Of a DNA stretch of 64,000 bases, positions 43,401-51,714 are shown piece after piece (the stretch's first letter is position 1; each line of letters starts with the position of its first letter). This stretch comes from Actinomadura chibensis NBRC 106107 (GTDB lineage Bacteria > Actinomycetota > Actinomycetes > Streptosporangiales > Streptosporangiaceae): assembly GCF_001552135.1 (NCBI RefSeq), contig NZ_BCQP01000024.1:157888-221887 (forward strand). The letters are read 5' to 3'. Both the position numbers and the translations under genes were made by a program. A model generated the notes under the pieces. The model was not told the origin of the DNA. It saw only the letters and a program-made list of their open reading frames with translations, and ran no database searches.

Positions 43401-43695
43401 CGCCTCATTGGCCGACCTCCAGACGCTGACCCTCTCCCGGACCTCCATCGATGACCTCGAACCACTGGGTTCCCTCTCCCACCTGCAGCACCTATGGCTC
43501 GACCAATGCGGCCACATCACTGATGTGAGCCCGCTGGCATCGCTCTCAAACTTGGCGGAGGTCTCCCTGACGCACGTGGCGCCAGGGGTCGATCTGTCGC
43601 CGCTCGCCGACCACACCGGCCTCACGGTCACCATCGGAGCGGGCCAGGACGTCCGCAACGCTGATGCGCTCGGCAGCCGGTTGAAGTTCCTCTAG
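40441..43695 (+). CDS. NACHT-domain STAND NTPase with C-terminal leucine-rich repeats
   Basis: About 1084 residues. Residues 1-250: helical N-terminus (GGSVAQLAVGRWLAGRSGRDAAGKDLVELI, then RRDAQRQLEGIADSVAKRI), like the NACHT-N-terminal-helical effector modules of actinomycete NACHT proteins. NACHT about 275-480: Walker A GEAGSGKST at 291-299, Walker B LLLVDGVDEV at about 371, IVVTSRP sensor. Helical arms follow. About 820-1080: leucine-rich repeats, e.g. LPRLKEIWLLECNAVTDFAPLK. Bacterial NACHT proteins detect phage factors through such sensors. Starts: GTG 40441 (GGGGGG four bases upstream) or ATG 40429. Single-gene unit. Nuclease or other killing domain: none recognised. Confidence 0.88.
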   Translation: MSVEVAAIRVGGSVAQLAVGRWLAGRSGRDAAGKDLVELIKTGFPDEIRRRDAQRQLEGIADSVAKRILTFVPHEFRGLTDGDRIAVLHEVTRTLETADLSDEAFFAADADAVKLARRLRSRLPARRAEFELGEAGARLYEVTLDECCDCLARIIVHLPQFGPRASVEMLGRLSAVSEQVGAILARLPVRTLDAPEGESEDDEFTRRYLASISESLDTLELFGVRFERFTRPQTTLSVAYISLNVSEEGRRDRRHLAPQAVPVSDWRDEVRTGTVRVEAALSNQRLMLLRGEAGSGKSTLLRWLAITAARGSFNGPLSEWNGCVPFIIKLRSHAGGPLPRPEDFLDDVAGNLAGLMPRGWVHRRLTSGRALLLVDGVDEVTSAQRQTVRQWLKAIVTEFRDIRIVVTSRPAAAGSDWLRAEGFGTAFLEQLSPADLRTLVQHWHNAVRDCPDLPCALERIPSYEARLLARFEAAPHLRTLASSPLLAAMLCALNLDREALPRNRMGLYAAALEMLLETRDTKRGIPSVLEREQKIRILQDIAWHLSASARVELPKSLVERLVDQRLASMPRLHARADAVLDELLQRSGILREPVPGRIDFVHRTVQEYLTAKQAADIGDMDLLVKSAHRDTWRETVIMAAGHANEPLRRELLTGILTRAHSEKRRTRVLKLVAIACLETLPSVPEDLRRDLDRCLDDLIPPRSEASARSLATAGEPVLARLPENLTGLSAAAAAATVQAAWLINGSAALEVLARYASDPRESVRAELVKAWNYFDADEFAKRVLARLPAGADLHISKPHQVRAIGEVSPLSKLSVYVKRIDDFGFLERHAATLVGLALLAHQPPQDLSLLPPLPALKSIQLDFPRLSDLGFLDALPRLKEIWLLECNAVTDFAPLKRQTELSSLWLHNCVHLTRLDALPPLSALHRLAVSRSRLVDGLEGICQAAPGLKSLSATQCDWLNDLQPLRSLPLTELHMGGCKNVRDLGPLASLADLQTLTLSRTSIDDLEPLGSLSHLQHLWLDQCGHITDVSPLASLSNLAEVSLTHVAPGVDLSPLADHTGLTVTIGAGQDVRNADALGSRLKFL

Positions 43696-44156
43696 GTCCG
43701 CTTCCGCCGCGTCCTGCCGTATCGAGGCAACAAGCGCGCGCGTAGGCGGCCGTCCGGATCCGGCCCTGGGGCGCGTCACACATCGAGGGCTTGTGGCGTC
43801 TTGTGGGTGAAGGACGGTAGCGGGCGCGCCGGGGGCGTGGTCGGTGAGGAAGATCGGGGGGACGCGATGAGTTTCAGGTGGTCGGGCGGTCTGTCCGTGT
43901 GTGCGTGCAGGCGAAGGGAGGGCATGATGTCGCGTCTGTCACACTTCGTTGACCTCAAGCCTGGTCGAGGTCGGACGCTCGGAGCCGTGGAGCTGGGCGG
44001 TTCTGTCGTACCCCGTTGGAATACTCCCGGAGCCTGCGGAGTTTAACCGTTCGCGAAAGTGTCAGTCGCTGCAGTATTTTGCGGCGGTAACCCCCTGAAC
44101 GAGCCCATGGTCCCTGCGTGCCCGCGTGCGCGGGCCTCGACGATTGGAAGTCTCTC
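43696..44156. other. Intergenic region before the MFS exporter
   Basis: No gene seen. It contains a CCCGCG / CGCGGG hairpin at about 44121-44134 just before the exporter ribosome site, which may regulate it, and a mixed-composition stretch with short frames lacking ribosome sites. Confidence 0.45.
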
Positions 44157-45698
44157 TTGACCGCTCCCGCGTCTCAGAAGACGGCGGACGGCCCACTCAA
44201 GGAACCCGACGCAGGCGGTGGCCTAGACCGCGGCGTGCTCGTGGTGGCCGGGGTCGTCGTCCTCGGCGCGATCATGTCCATCCTGGACGTGACCGTCGTC
44301 AACGTGGCAATCAACGACCTGGCCAAGGAGTTCAACACCTCCCTGGCCACGATCCAGTGGGTGGCCACCGGCTACACGCTGGCGCTCGCCACCGTGATCC
44401 CGATCACGGGATGGGCCTCGGCGAGGTTCGGCACGAAACGCCTGTACATGGCCTCGATCGGGCTGTTCGTGATCGGCTCGACGCTGGCCGGTCTCGCGTG
44501 GTCGGCGGAGAGCCTGATCTTCTTCCGGGTCCTGCAGGGGCTCGGCGGTGGAATGATCATGCCCGCCGCGATGACCATCATGACCCAGGCGGCGGGGCCG
44601 CAGCGGGTCGGACAGGTGATGAGCATCGTCGGCGTGCCGATGCTGCTCGGCCCCATCCTCGGGCCGATCATCGGCGGCTACCTCGTCGACGACGTGTCCT
44701 GGCGCTGGATCTTCTTCATCAACCTGCCGATCGGCATCGTCGCGCTGGTGCTGGCGGGGCGGATCCTCAAGCGGGACGAGCCCAAGCCGGCCGAACGGCT
44801 CGACCTGATCGGGCTGCTCCTGCTGTCCCCGGGCCTCGCCTCGCTGATCTACGGCGTCGCGAAGGGCGCGGAGGAGCGCGACTTCCTCCAGACCCAGCCG
44901 CTGATCTTCACGGTGGTCGGCGCGGTGCTGGTCATCGGGTTCGTGTTCCGGGCCCTGTCCGCGCGCAACCCGCTGATCGACCTGCGGCTGCTGCGGCGCC
45001 GGTCGGTGGCGGCGGCGTCCGGCACCATGGTGCTGTTCATCACCGCCTTCATGGGCGCGATGCTGCTGCTGCCGCTGTACTACCAGACCGTGCGCGGCGA
45101 GGGCGCGATGGCGGCGGGCCTGCTGCTCGCCCCGCAGGGCCTCGGCGCGATGATCACGATGCCGATCGGCGGCAAGCTCACCGACCGGATCGGTCCTGGA
45201 CGGGTCGTCCTGTTCGGCCTGGTCGTCGTGGTGCTGTCGGTGGCGGGCTTCGCGACCGTCCTCGGGGCCGACACGTCCTACTGGGCGCTCGGGTCCGTGC
45301 TGTTCGTCATGGGTCTCGGCATGGGCATGACGATGATGCCGACCATGGCGGCCGCCATCCAGACCCTCGTCCACGACGAGGTTCCGCGGGCCAGCACGAT
45401 GCTGAACATCATCCAGCAGGTGTCGGCGTCCATCGGCACCGCGGGGATGTCGGTGCTGCTCGCCAACCGCCTCACGAGCGAGCTCGGCGGCGGTGGCGGC
45501 GGTGAGATCGGCAGCACGCAGAAGCCGCCGCCCGAGGTGATGGCGAAGATCGCCGGACCGATGGCGGACGCGTTCCAGCACACCTACTGGTACGCGGTCG
45601 GGCTGATCGCCCTCGCCTTCATCCCGGCGCTGCTGCTGCCGCGCCGGAGGCCGGACACCACCGCTACGACGGCCGACGCCCCGATGCCGATGCACTGA
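44157..45698 (+). CDS. DHA2-family (EmrB/QacA) 14-TM multidrug exporter
   Basis: A 513-residue exporter with about 14 hydrophobic segments. Motif C-like and motif A regions: AIMSILDVTVVNVAINDLAKEFNTSLATIQWVATGYTLALATVIPITGW (TM1-2, MFS D1 motif LDxTVVNVA), LQGLGGGMIMPAAMTIMTQ, GPILGPIIGGYLVDDVSWRWIFFINLPIG. Typical of EmrB/QacA drug/proton antiporters. TTG 44157 with GGAAG six bases upstream; a longer start at GTG 44118 runs through the hairpin. Ends with a terminator. Confidence 0.9.
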   Translation: MTAPASQKTADGPLKEPDAGGGLDRGVLVVAGVVVLGAIMSILDVTVVNVAINDLAKEFNTSLATIQWVATGYTLALATVIPITGWASARFGTKRLYMASIGLFVIGSTLAGLAWSAESLIFFRVLQGLGGGMIMPAAMTIMTQAAGPQRVGQVMSIVGVPMLLGPILGPIIGGYLVDDVSWRWIFFINLPIGIVALVLAGRILKRDEPKPAERLDLIGLLLLSPGLASLIYGVAKGAEERDFLQTQPLIFTVVGAVLVIGFVFRALSARNPLIDLRLLRRRSVAAASGTMVLFITAFMGAMLLLPLYYQTVRGEGAMAAGLLLAPQGLGAMITMPIGGKLTDRIGPGRVVLFGLVVVVLSVAGFATVLGADTSYWALGSVLFVMGLGMGMTMMPTMAAAIQTLVHDEVPRASTMLNIIQQVSASIGTAGMSVLLANRLTSELGGGGGGEIGSTQKPPPEVMAKIAGPMADAFQHTYWYAVGLIALAFIPALLLPRRRPDTTATTADAPMPMH

Positions 45699-45741
45699 GC
45701 CGCCGCGGGACGGCTCGCAGGACGCTTCTGGCGCGGTCCAA

Positions 45742-45776
45742 GCCCCGGCCCGGCCCCACGCGGGCCCGGCCGGGGC
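45742..45776 (+). terminator. Terminator of the exporter gene
   Basis: GCCCCGGCCCGGCCC at 45742-45756 pairs with GGGCCCGGCCGGGGC at 45762-45776 around CACGC, with one mismatched pair. Confidence 0.7.
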
Positions 45777-46077
45777 GTTCGCCGTCCACGGCCGTCTCAG
45801 CGCCCCTCGGGCCAACCCTTCCAAAGCGTCTCCGGGACCTTTCCGGGGACGTCCCCAGGACGCCCGCCCAAGCCACCACGGGCCCGCCCAGGCGTCGCGG
45901 TCCCAACCAAAGGATCGCGCCGCCCGCTAAAGCCCCCCTGAAGCCACCCCAACGCACCCCCAAACCCCGCGCCTTCAAGCCGCCCCGCGACCAGGAGCTA
46001 CGGCCCCGTCATCCCGGCGCGGCGCCAAGCCAGGCGCCCTCAAGCAACCCCGCCACGCCGCTACGAGCGACGGTCCG
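45777..46077. other. GC-rich spacer, no gene
   Basis: Pro/Ala/Arg-type low-complexity sequence between the terminator and the convergent synthetase stop. No frame has a ribosome site or motif. Confidence 0.5.
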
Positions 46078-47601
46078 TCATGCCGGTGCGGTGGGCCAGT
46101 ATTCGTCTCTGAGTAGGCGCTTGTAGAGCTTGCCCGTCGGGTGGCGAGGGAGTTCGGGGCGGAAGTCGACCGCGCGGGGGCATTTGTAGTGGGCCAGGCG
46201 GTCGCGGCAGTACGCGATCAGCTCGGCCTCCAGCTCCGGGCCCGCGGCTTCCATGGAGTTCGGCTGGACGACGGCATGCACCGCCTCCCCCATCTCCTCG
46301 TCCGGGACGCCGAACACGGCGACGTCCGCGACCTCGGGATGGACGGCGAGGACGTTCTCCGCCTCCTGCGGGTAGACGTTCACCCCGCCGCTGATGATCA
46401 TGTAGGCGCGGCGGTCGGTGAGGTAGATGAAGCCGTCCTCGTCCACGTAGCCGATGTCGCCGAGGGTCGTCCAGCCGCGGCCCAGCGGGTCGCGGGACGC
46501 GGCGGTCTTGGCCTCGTCGCCGTGGTACTCGAAACGGGGGCCCTTGCCGAAGTAGAGCGTCCCGGGAGTGCCGGGCGGGAGTTCGCGGCCGTCCTCATCG
46601 CACACGTGGACCTCGCCCAGGATGGGACGTCCGACCGTGCCGCGGTGGGCGAGCCAGTCCTCGGGGCCCGCGTAGACGAAGCAGTTGGCCTCGGTGCCCG
46701 CGTAGTACTCGTGCAGGACCGGCCCCCACCAGTCGAACATCCGCTCCTTGACCGGGACGGGGCATGGCGCGGCCGCGTGCACGGCGGCGCGCAGCGTCGA
46801 CAGGTCGTACTTGGCGCGGGTCTCTTCCGGTAGCCGGAGCATCCGGATGAACATGGTCGGCACCCACTGGCTGTGGGTCACGCCGTACTTCTCGATGGCG
46901 GCGAGGGCCTGTTCGGCGTCGAACTTCTCCATCACCACAACGGTCGCGCCGAAGCGGTGCATGGTGAGGCAGTAGCGCAGCGGTGCTGCGTGGTAGAGCG
47001 GCGCCGGGGACAGGTACACCGAGTCGGCGTCGGGCTGGAAGAGCAGCGAGAGCAGCCCGTGGAGGATGTTCTGGCTGCCCATGGGGCCCTTGGAGAGGGG
47101 CGGCTTCACTCCCTTGGGACGACCGGTCGTCCCGGACGAGTAGAGCATGTCCGCGCCTTCGCACTCGTCCTCGATGGGCGTGGACGGGTACCGGGCGACG
47201 TTCTCCTCGTAAGACGCGTAGCCGGGTGACGTGCCGCCGAGCATCAAGCGCAGCGGCACGTCCGGCGCGGGGCGCGCGTTCTCGATCGACGCGTCGGCGA
47301 TGAACGCCTTGGCCCCGCAGTTGCCCACGATGTAGGCGATCTCGTCCCGCTGGAGGCGACTGCCGACCGCCGTGTAATAGAGCCCGGACCGTTGCGCGGC
47401 CCAGGCGATGGCCAGGTAAAGCGGATGGTTCTCCAGCATGAACGCGATGTGGTCCCCCGGGCACAGTCCCTCCGCGCGGAGCAACTGCGCGAGCCGGTTG
47501 GACTCCTCGTTCAGTTCCCTGTAGGTCACGACCGTCCCGGAGCCCGCCATGATGACGGCGGGCTTGTCGGGCGTCAGCCCGGCGTTCTGCCCCAGGTGCA
47601 T
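46078..47601 (-). CDS. Fatty-acyl-CoA synthetase (AMP-forming)
   Basis: A 507-residue ANL ligase. Phosphate-binding loop MLYSSGTTGRPKG, HEYYAGTEANCF, GDIGYVDEDGFIYLTDRRAYMIISGGVNVYPQEAENVL and LPRHPTGKL with the catalytic lysine are present. It shares the MFDWWGPVLHEYYAGTE / MMDWWGPVLYEYYGSTE block and overall order with the 15122-16672 enzyme, so the two are paralogues. Start ATG 47601. Substrate not determined; acts on a carboxylic acid in the cytoplasm. Convergent with the exporter. Confidence 0.9.
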   Translation of the reverse strand: MHLGQNAGLTPDKPAVIMAGSGTVVTYRELNEESNRLAQLLRAEGLCPGDHIAFMLENHPLYLAIAWAAQRSGLYYTAVGSRLQRDEIAYIVGNCGAKAFIADASIENARPAPDVPLRLMLGGTSPGYASYEENVARYPSTPIEDECEGADMLYSSGTTGRPKGVKPPLSKGPMGSQNILHGLLSLLFQPDADSVYLSPAPLYHAAPLRYCLTMHRFGATVVVMEKFDAEQALAAIEKYGVTHSQWVPTMFIRMLRLPEETRAKYDLSTLRAAVHAAAPCPVPVKERMFDWWGPVLHEYYAGTEANCFVYAGPEDWLAHRGTVGRPILGEVHVCDEDGRELPPGTPGTLYFGKGPRFEYHGDEAKTAASRDPLGRGWTTLGDIGYVDEDGFIYLTDRRAYMIISGGVNVYPQEAENVLAVHPEVADVAVFGVPDEEMGEAVHAVVQPNSMEAAGPELEAELIAYCRDRLAHYKCPRAVDFRPELPRHPTGKLYKRLLRDEYWPTAPA

Positions 47602-47670
47602 GGCGGCACGCTACCTGTCGGGACCGCCGGATGGAACGGCATTCGGTCGACCGGGCGGACGTCCGCCGGG

Positions 47671-47901
47671 TCAGACGAGCATGTGGTCGAAGTCACCGTC
47701 CTTGGCTCCGCCCACGAACGCCTCCACCTCCTCGCGGGTGTAGACGAGCACCGCCCCCTCGGGGTCTCGGGAGTTGCGCACGGCGATCTCCCCGGTGGGG
47801 AGCTCCGCCATCTCGACGCAGTTGCCGGACGGATTGCTCCGCCGGCTCTTCTGCCAGACGAGTTCGCTGCGCAAGACGTCCAGCATCTGATGGCCGTCCA
47901 T
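47671..47901 (-). CDS. DUF397-domain small protein (second locus)
   Basis: A 76-residue DUF397 protein: MLDVLRSELVWQKSRRSNPSGNCVEMAEL, then VRNSRDPEGAVLVYTREEVEAFVGGAKDGDFD. I start at the ATG at 47901 because the longer frame would include the TGCA array. Divergent from a HATPase gene (48097). No XRE partner is adjacent, unlike the 37.3 kb locus. Confidence 0.9.
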   Translation of the reverse strand: MDGHQMLDVLRSELVWQKSRRSNPSGNCVEMAELPTGEIAVRNSRDPEGAVLVYTREEVEAFVGGAKDGDFDHMLV

Positions 47902-47982
47902 CGTTGGTCTGCCCCCTCTAGGCGTCTCAGCCTCCCGTACGGAAGGCCGCGATCTCGCCCCACCCCACACAAATGGTACGAG

Positions 47983-48035
47983 ATGCACGTGCATTCGTTC
48001 TTGCATCGGTTCATGCAGACGGTCTTGCATCTGCA
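47983..48035. promoter_or_regulatory. Spaced TGCA array between DUF397 and HATPase genes
   Basis: TGCA occurs at 47984, 47990, 48002, 48014, 48026 and 48032: spacings 6, 12, 12, 12, 6. The left end is a perfect ATGCACGTGCAT palindrome (47983-47994). The mirror-symmetric 12-bp register looks like a cooperative protein-binding array controlling both divergent genes. Confidence 0.7.
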
Positions 48036-48096
48036 CGACTTGAGGAGCAAGATAGCGAACGCTCGCCGGTGACCACCCCGCACGCCTCTGAGGTTA

Positions 48097-48783
48097 ATGA
48101 CCATGACCGTTGACCAGGCAGACGACGTCGCTGCTCCCGCCGCCATGGGAAGCGGACGGTCGCGGCGCCCCGCGGCCCTTCATCCCTGGCCCGACGCCCC
48201 CGCGGCCCCGCCGCCCGGCCCGAACGTCCCCGCACCCGTCCCCGCGAGCGTCCCGGTCGCCGTGCCCGGCCTGGCCGGACGCTGGCCCGCGCCGCACGCC
48301 GGAACGCCGCGCACCGCCCGCCGCGTGTTCCCCGCGGAGATCACCGCGCCCCGCGCGGCGCGCGAGTTCACTCAGCTCACACTGGACGCGTGGGGCGTGT
48401 CAGGGGAAACCGGGGACGTCATCGTCACCGTCTCCGAACTGGTGACGAACGCACTCCGTCACGGTATGGAGGGACTCCCCCAACCGCTACCGCTGTGCCC
48501 GATCCAGCTCGTCCTGATCGGCCACCCGAGGCGGCTCGTCGTCTCGGTGACCGACCCGGGCGGGCGCGCGCCCGAGCCGGCCCCGAGCGAGCCCGACCGG
48601 TTCTTCGAGGGCGGCCGCGGCCTGCTCGTCGTCGGCGCGATCAGCGACGCCTGGGGCTGGGCGCGGCTGGCGACCGGCGGCAAGGCCGTCTGGGCGGCCT
48701 TCGACCTGCGGGTCAGCCCTCCATCGCCACCGGAAGCGTCTCGCCCCGCTCCGCCGACCGCACCGGATTCTCCAGCTCACTGA
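48097..48783 (+). CDS. HATPase (RsbW/AbaA-like) ATP-binding protein with Pro-rich N-terminus
   Basis: A 228-residue GHKL ATPase. Residues 1-70 are Pro/Ala-rich and disordered. Catalytic region: [46 protein letters not shown] (N box), [16 protein letters not shown] (G1), [34 protein letters not shown] (G2). Divergent from the second DUF397 gene. Its last 71 bases overlap the convergent otsA gene. GAGG lies three bases before ATG 48097 and nine before ATG 48103, which may be the true start. Confidence 0.85.
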   Translation: MTMTVDQADDVAAPAAMGSGRSRRPAALHPWPDAPAAPPPGPNVPAPVPASVPVAVPGLAGRWPAPHAGTPRTARRVFPAEITAPRAAREFTQLTLDAWGVSGETGDVIVTVSELVTNALRHGMEGLPQPLPLCPIQLVLIGHPRRLVVSVTDPGGRAPEPAPSEPDRFFEGGRGLLVVGAISDAWGWARLATGGKAVWAAFDLRVSPPSPPEASRPAPPTAPDSPAH

Positions 48784-50188
48784 GGAACTCGTGGGCCCAG
48801 CGGTCCACGTCGTGCTCGATCACGCGGCGGCGCATCGACCGCATCCGCCGCGCCTGGTCGGCGGGCTCGGCGTCCAGCGCGGCGAGCAGGGTGCCCTTGA
48901 GGCCGTCGATGTCGTAGGGGTTGACCATGAACGCGCCCCGCCGCAGCTCGGCGGCGGCGCCGGTGAACTCGCTGAGCACGAGCGCGCCGCGCAGGTCCTT
49001 GCGGCATGCCACGTACTCCTTCGCGACGAGGTTCATGCCGTCCCGCAGCGGGGTCACCACCATCAGGTCCGCGGCCAGGTAGAGCGCGGTCAGCTCGGCG
49101 CGATCGTACGAACTGTGCAGATAGTGGATGACCGGAAAACCGATTTCGCCGTGCTCGCCGTTGATACGACCGACGAGCTGCTCGATCTCCTCGCGGAGCA
49201 GTTGGTACTGCTCGACGCGCTCCCGGCTCGGCGTCGCGATCTGCACGAACACCGCCTGACCCGGCTTGATGCGGCCGTCCTCGAACAACTCGCCGAACGC
49301 CTGCAGCCGCTGCGTGATGCCCTTCGTGTAGTCGAGCCGGTCCACGCCCAGGAGGATGGTCGCGTCCCCGAGGTCGGAGCGGATCTCCTTGACGCGCTCC
49401 TGCACGTCGGAGCGTCCGACCAGGTCGTTCAGCTCGCCGACGTCCACCGAGATGGGGAACGCGCGGGCGCGGACGACGCGGTCGTCCCAGTACACGTCCT
49501 GCTTGACGTACCGGGCGTCGAGCAGGCGGCGGCAGAGCCGGACGAAGTTGGCCGCCGCCCCCGGCAGCTGGAAGCCGACCAGGTCGGCGCCGAGCAGGCC
49601 CTCCAGGATCTGCCGCCGCCACGGAAGCTGCCAGAACAGCTCCAGCGGCGGGAACGGGATGTGCAGGAAGAACCCGATGCGCAGGTCGGGACGCAGCTCC
49701 CGCAGCATCCGCGGGACGAGCTGGAGCTGGTAGTCCTGCACCCAGACGATCGCGCCCTCGGCCGCGACCTTCGCCGCCGCCTCCGCGAACCGCCGGTTGA
49801 CGCCGACATAGGCGTCCCACATCGCGCGGTCGTAGACGGGCGGGGCGACGACGTCGTGGTAGAGCGGCCACAGCGTGGCGTTCGAGAAGCCCTCGTAGTA
49901 CAGCTCGACCTCGCGCGCCGACTGCGCGATGGGGTGGAGCGCCATGCCGTCTTCCTCGAAGGGCTCCAACTCCTCGTCCGGGGCGCCCGTCCAGCCGATC
50001 CAGGTCCCCTTCCTGCGCCGCATCACCGGGGCGATGGCGCTGACCAGGCCCCCTGGACTCCGCCGCCAGCGCGGCACCCCGTCCGCCCCGACGCTCCGAT
50101 CGACCGGAAGCCGATTGGCCACCACCACGAACTCACTACCGCGCGACACCTGCGACCTGCCTCTCCAGGAACATTCAGTGATCACCAT
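48713..50188 (-). CDS. otsA: Trehalose-6-phosphate synthase
   Basis: A 491-residue GT20 enzyme joining UDP- or GDP-glucose and glucose-6-phosphate to trehalose-6-phosphate. [111 protein letters not shown] are all conserved. Family length is about 470-490. ATG 50188; GTG 50149 is an alternative start. No otsB phosphatase is next to it. Role: osmo- and stress-protection; its convergent tail overlap with the HATPase gene may be regulatory. Confidence 0.92.
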   Translation of the reverse strand: MVITECSWRGRSQVSRGSEFVVVANRLPVDRSVGADGVPRWRRSPGGLVSAIAPVMRRRKGTWIGWTGAPDEELEPFEEDGMALHPIAQSAREVELYYEGFSNATLWPLYHDVVAPPVYDRAMWDAYVGVNRRFAEAAAKVAAEGAIVWVQDYQLQLVPRMLRELRPDLRIGFFLHIPFPPLELFWQLPWRRQILEGLLGADLVGFQLPGAAANFVRLCRRLLDARYVKQDVYWDDRVVRARAFPISVDVGELNDLVGRSDVQERVKEIRSDLGDATILLGVDRLDYTKGITQRLQAFGELFEDGRIKPGQAVFVQIATPSRERVEQYQLLREEIEQLVGRINGEHGEIGFPVIHYLHSSYDRAELTALYLAADLMVVTPLRDGMNLVAKEYVACRKDLRGALVLSEFTGAAAELRRGAFMVNPYDIDGLKGTLLAALDAEPADQARRMRSMRRRVIEHDVDRWAHEFLSELENPVRSAERGETLPVAMEG

Positions 50189-50522
50189 GCCCAGAAACGG
50201 TCATCAGGAACATCTTGTCACTTCGACGTTAAGGGCTGATGTCCGGAAAAGGTCGGTGTCAGGAGGGCGGGGAGGCCCGCCACCGGGATTGGAGCGGACC
50301 AGATTCCTTTCCCGGCAGGTGACCGCTGTTGATCGTCCGGTCACGGTGGACGGGTCACGAGCCGGACAGTCGGACAAAAAGTTACATACATCACATTTCG
50401 CCCGTAGATGCGTCCAGCCCGCCCGCGCCGGCGGCGGCGGTCGCGACGGACCGGGCCGCACGGGCGCGGACGGGCTGGCTGGGGTGGGTCGGTGGGCTGG
50501 GAGGGGGCCCCAGCGGGGCCTG
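50189..50522. other. Intergenic, no gene
   Basis: Promoter region of otsA plus G-rich and A-rich patches. No frame with a ribosome site or known motif. Confidence 0.5.
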
Positions 50523-50984
50523 TCAGGCGCGGACGGACTCCCGGTCCCGTCCGGCGCCCTCGCCGTGGCGGGTCCACAGGAGGGCGTCCAGCGAGTACCG
50601 GCCGGCGCCGGTGAGCGCGAACAGCACCGAGACGGCCGCGAGGACCATCACGTACTCGTAGCCGCCCTTCTCGGAGAACAGGCCGTTGTCCATGTGGACG
50701 AACCAGAACGCTCCGGCCATGTTCAGCGCGATGAGCACCCCGGCGAGGGGGACGAGGAACCCTGCGATGAGCGCGAGGCCGCCCAACAGCTCGACCCAGG
50801 TGCAGTACAGCGCGGACAGGCTCGGCACGGGGATGCCAAGGTGGTCGAAGGACTTCGCGACCTCCGCGTGCCCTTCGTCGACGAGTTTCTGCCAGCCGTG
50901 CGCGACGAAGATCACGCCGACCGCGAGCCGTCCGAGGAGGAGTCCGGCGTCGGGCATGACGGGGTGACGGCGGGGTGGGAGCAT
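50523..50984 (-). CDS. DoxX-family membrane protein
   Basis: A 153-residue, four-TM DoxX protein: AGLLLGRLAVGVIFVAHGWQKL, AEVAKSFDHLGIPVPSLSALYCTWVELLGGLALIAGFLVPLAGVLIALNMAGAFWFVHM, and a C-terminal TM pair. DoxX proteins link to oxidative stress and quinone/thiosulfate redox in other bacteria; here the exact role is unknown. Start ATG 50984 with AAGGAG seven bases upstream. Divergent from a MarR gene with AT-rich palindromic operators in between. Confidence 0.9.
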   Translation of the reverse strand: MLPPRRHPVMPDAGLLLGRLAVGVIFVAHGWQKLVDEGHAEVAKSFDHLGIPVPSLSALYCTWVELLGGLALIAGFLVPLAGVLIALNMAGAFWFVHMDNGLFSEKGGYEYVMVLAAVSVLFALTGAGRYSLDALLWTRHGEGAGRDRESVRA

Positions 50985-51000
50985 GCCTCGTCTCCTTCGG

Positions 51001-51080
51001 TTGAAGTTTCAAATATGAACGTTTCCCGACGCTAGCAGGGTGATTCAAATCCAGAACATTTAGAAACTTCGAAATTCATT
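51001..51080. promoter_or_regulatory. Candidate MarR operators between doxX and marR
   Basis: TTGAA GT TTCAA at 51001-51012, plus GAAACTTCGAAATTC at about 51063-51077 with a TTCGAA core. The AT-rich dyads lie between divergent starts, and the -10-like TAGAAT at 51090-51095 follows. Likely MarR-type binding sites. Confidence 0.6.
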
Positions 51081-51101
51081 CAGAACAACTAGAATCCCGA
51101 T

Positions 51102-51623
51102 ATGAGCGACGGTGCGGACGCCCACGAACCAGACGCCCTGGAACCGGACGCGCTCGGACCGGGCGCGCTCGAACCGGACGCGCTGGGGCCGGACGAGATG
51201 CGCGCCTGGATGGCCTTCCTGGCCGCGAGCCACCTGCTCGACCACGAGATCGAGCGGCAGCTCAAGCGGGACGGCGGGCTCTCGCATCCCGAGTTCGAGG
51301 TGCTGGTCGGGCTGTCGCTGGCGGACGGCAACCGGCTGCGGATGTCCGACCTCGCGCGCAAGGTGATGGTGTCCAAGAGCCGCCTGACCTACCAGGTGAC
51401 CCAGCTCGAACGCGCGGGGCTCGTCCGGCGGACCGGCTGCGAGGACGACCGGCGCTCGGTCTGGGCCGAGCTGACCGACGCAGGCGCCGAGCGCCTGGCC
51501 CAGGTCAGGCCGGGGCACCGGCGCGTCGTCCGGGAGGCGCTGATCGAGGTGCTGACGCCGGAGGAGATCGCGGTGCTCGGCGACGCGCTCGGCCGCGTCA
51601 CCGACCGCCTCCGCGCCCGCTGA
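51102..51623 (+). CDS. MarR-family regulator with EPDAL-repeat N-terminus
   Basis: A 173-residue MarR protein. Residues 9-32 are a 15-bp-encoded repeat (EPDAL, GPGAL, GPDE). The winged helix follows: HPEFEVLVGLSLADGNRLRMSDLARKVMVSKSRLTYQVTQLERAGLVRRTGCEDDRRSVWAELTDAGAERL. Divergent from doxX, which it probably represses. TAGAAT six bases before the ATG suggests a leaderless message. The effector is not readable. Confidence 0.9.
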   Translation: MSDGADAHEPDALEPDALGPGALEPDALGPDEMRAWMAFLAASHLLDHEIERQLKRDGGLSHPEFEVLVGLSLADGNRLRMSDLARKVMVSKSRLTYQVTQLERAGLVRRTGCEDDRRSVWAELTDAGAERLAQVRPGHRRVVREALIEVLTPEEIAVLGDALGRVTDRLRAR

Positions 51624-51714
51624 GCCCCCGCTGACCGTCCCCCCTGAGCACGTCCGCGCGGGCCGCACGGCGGGTCGGGGGTCGTGGCGGGCGGGTTCGC
51701 GAGAGGGTGGGGGC

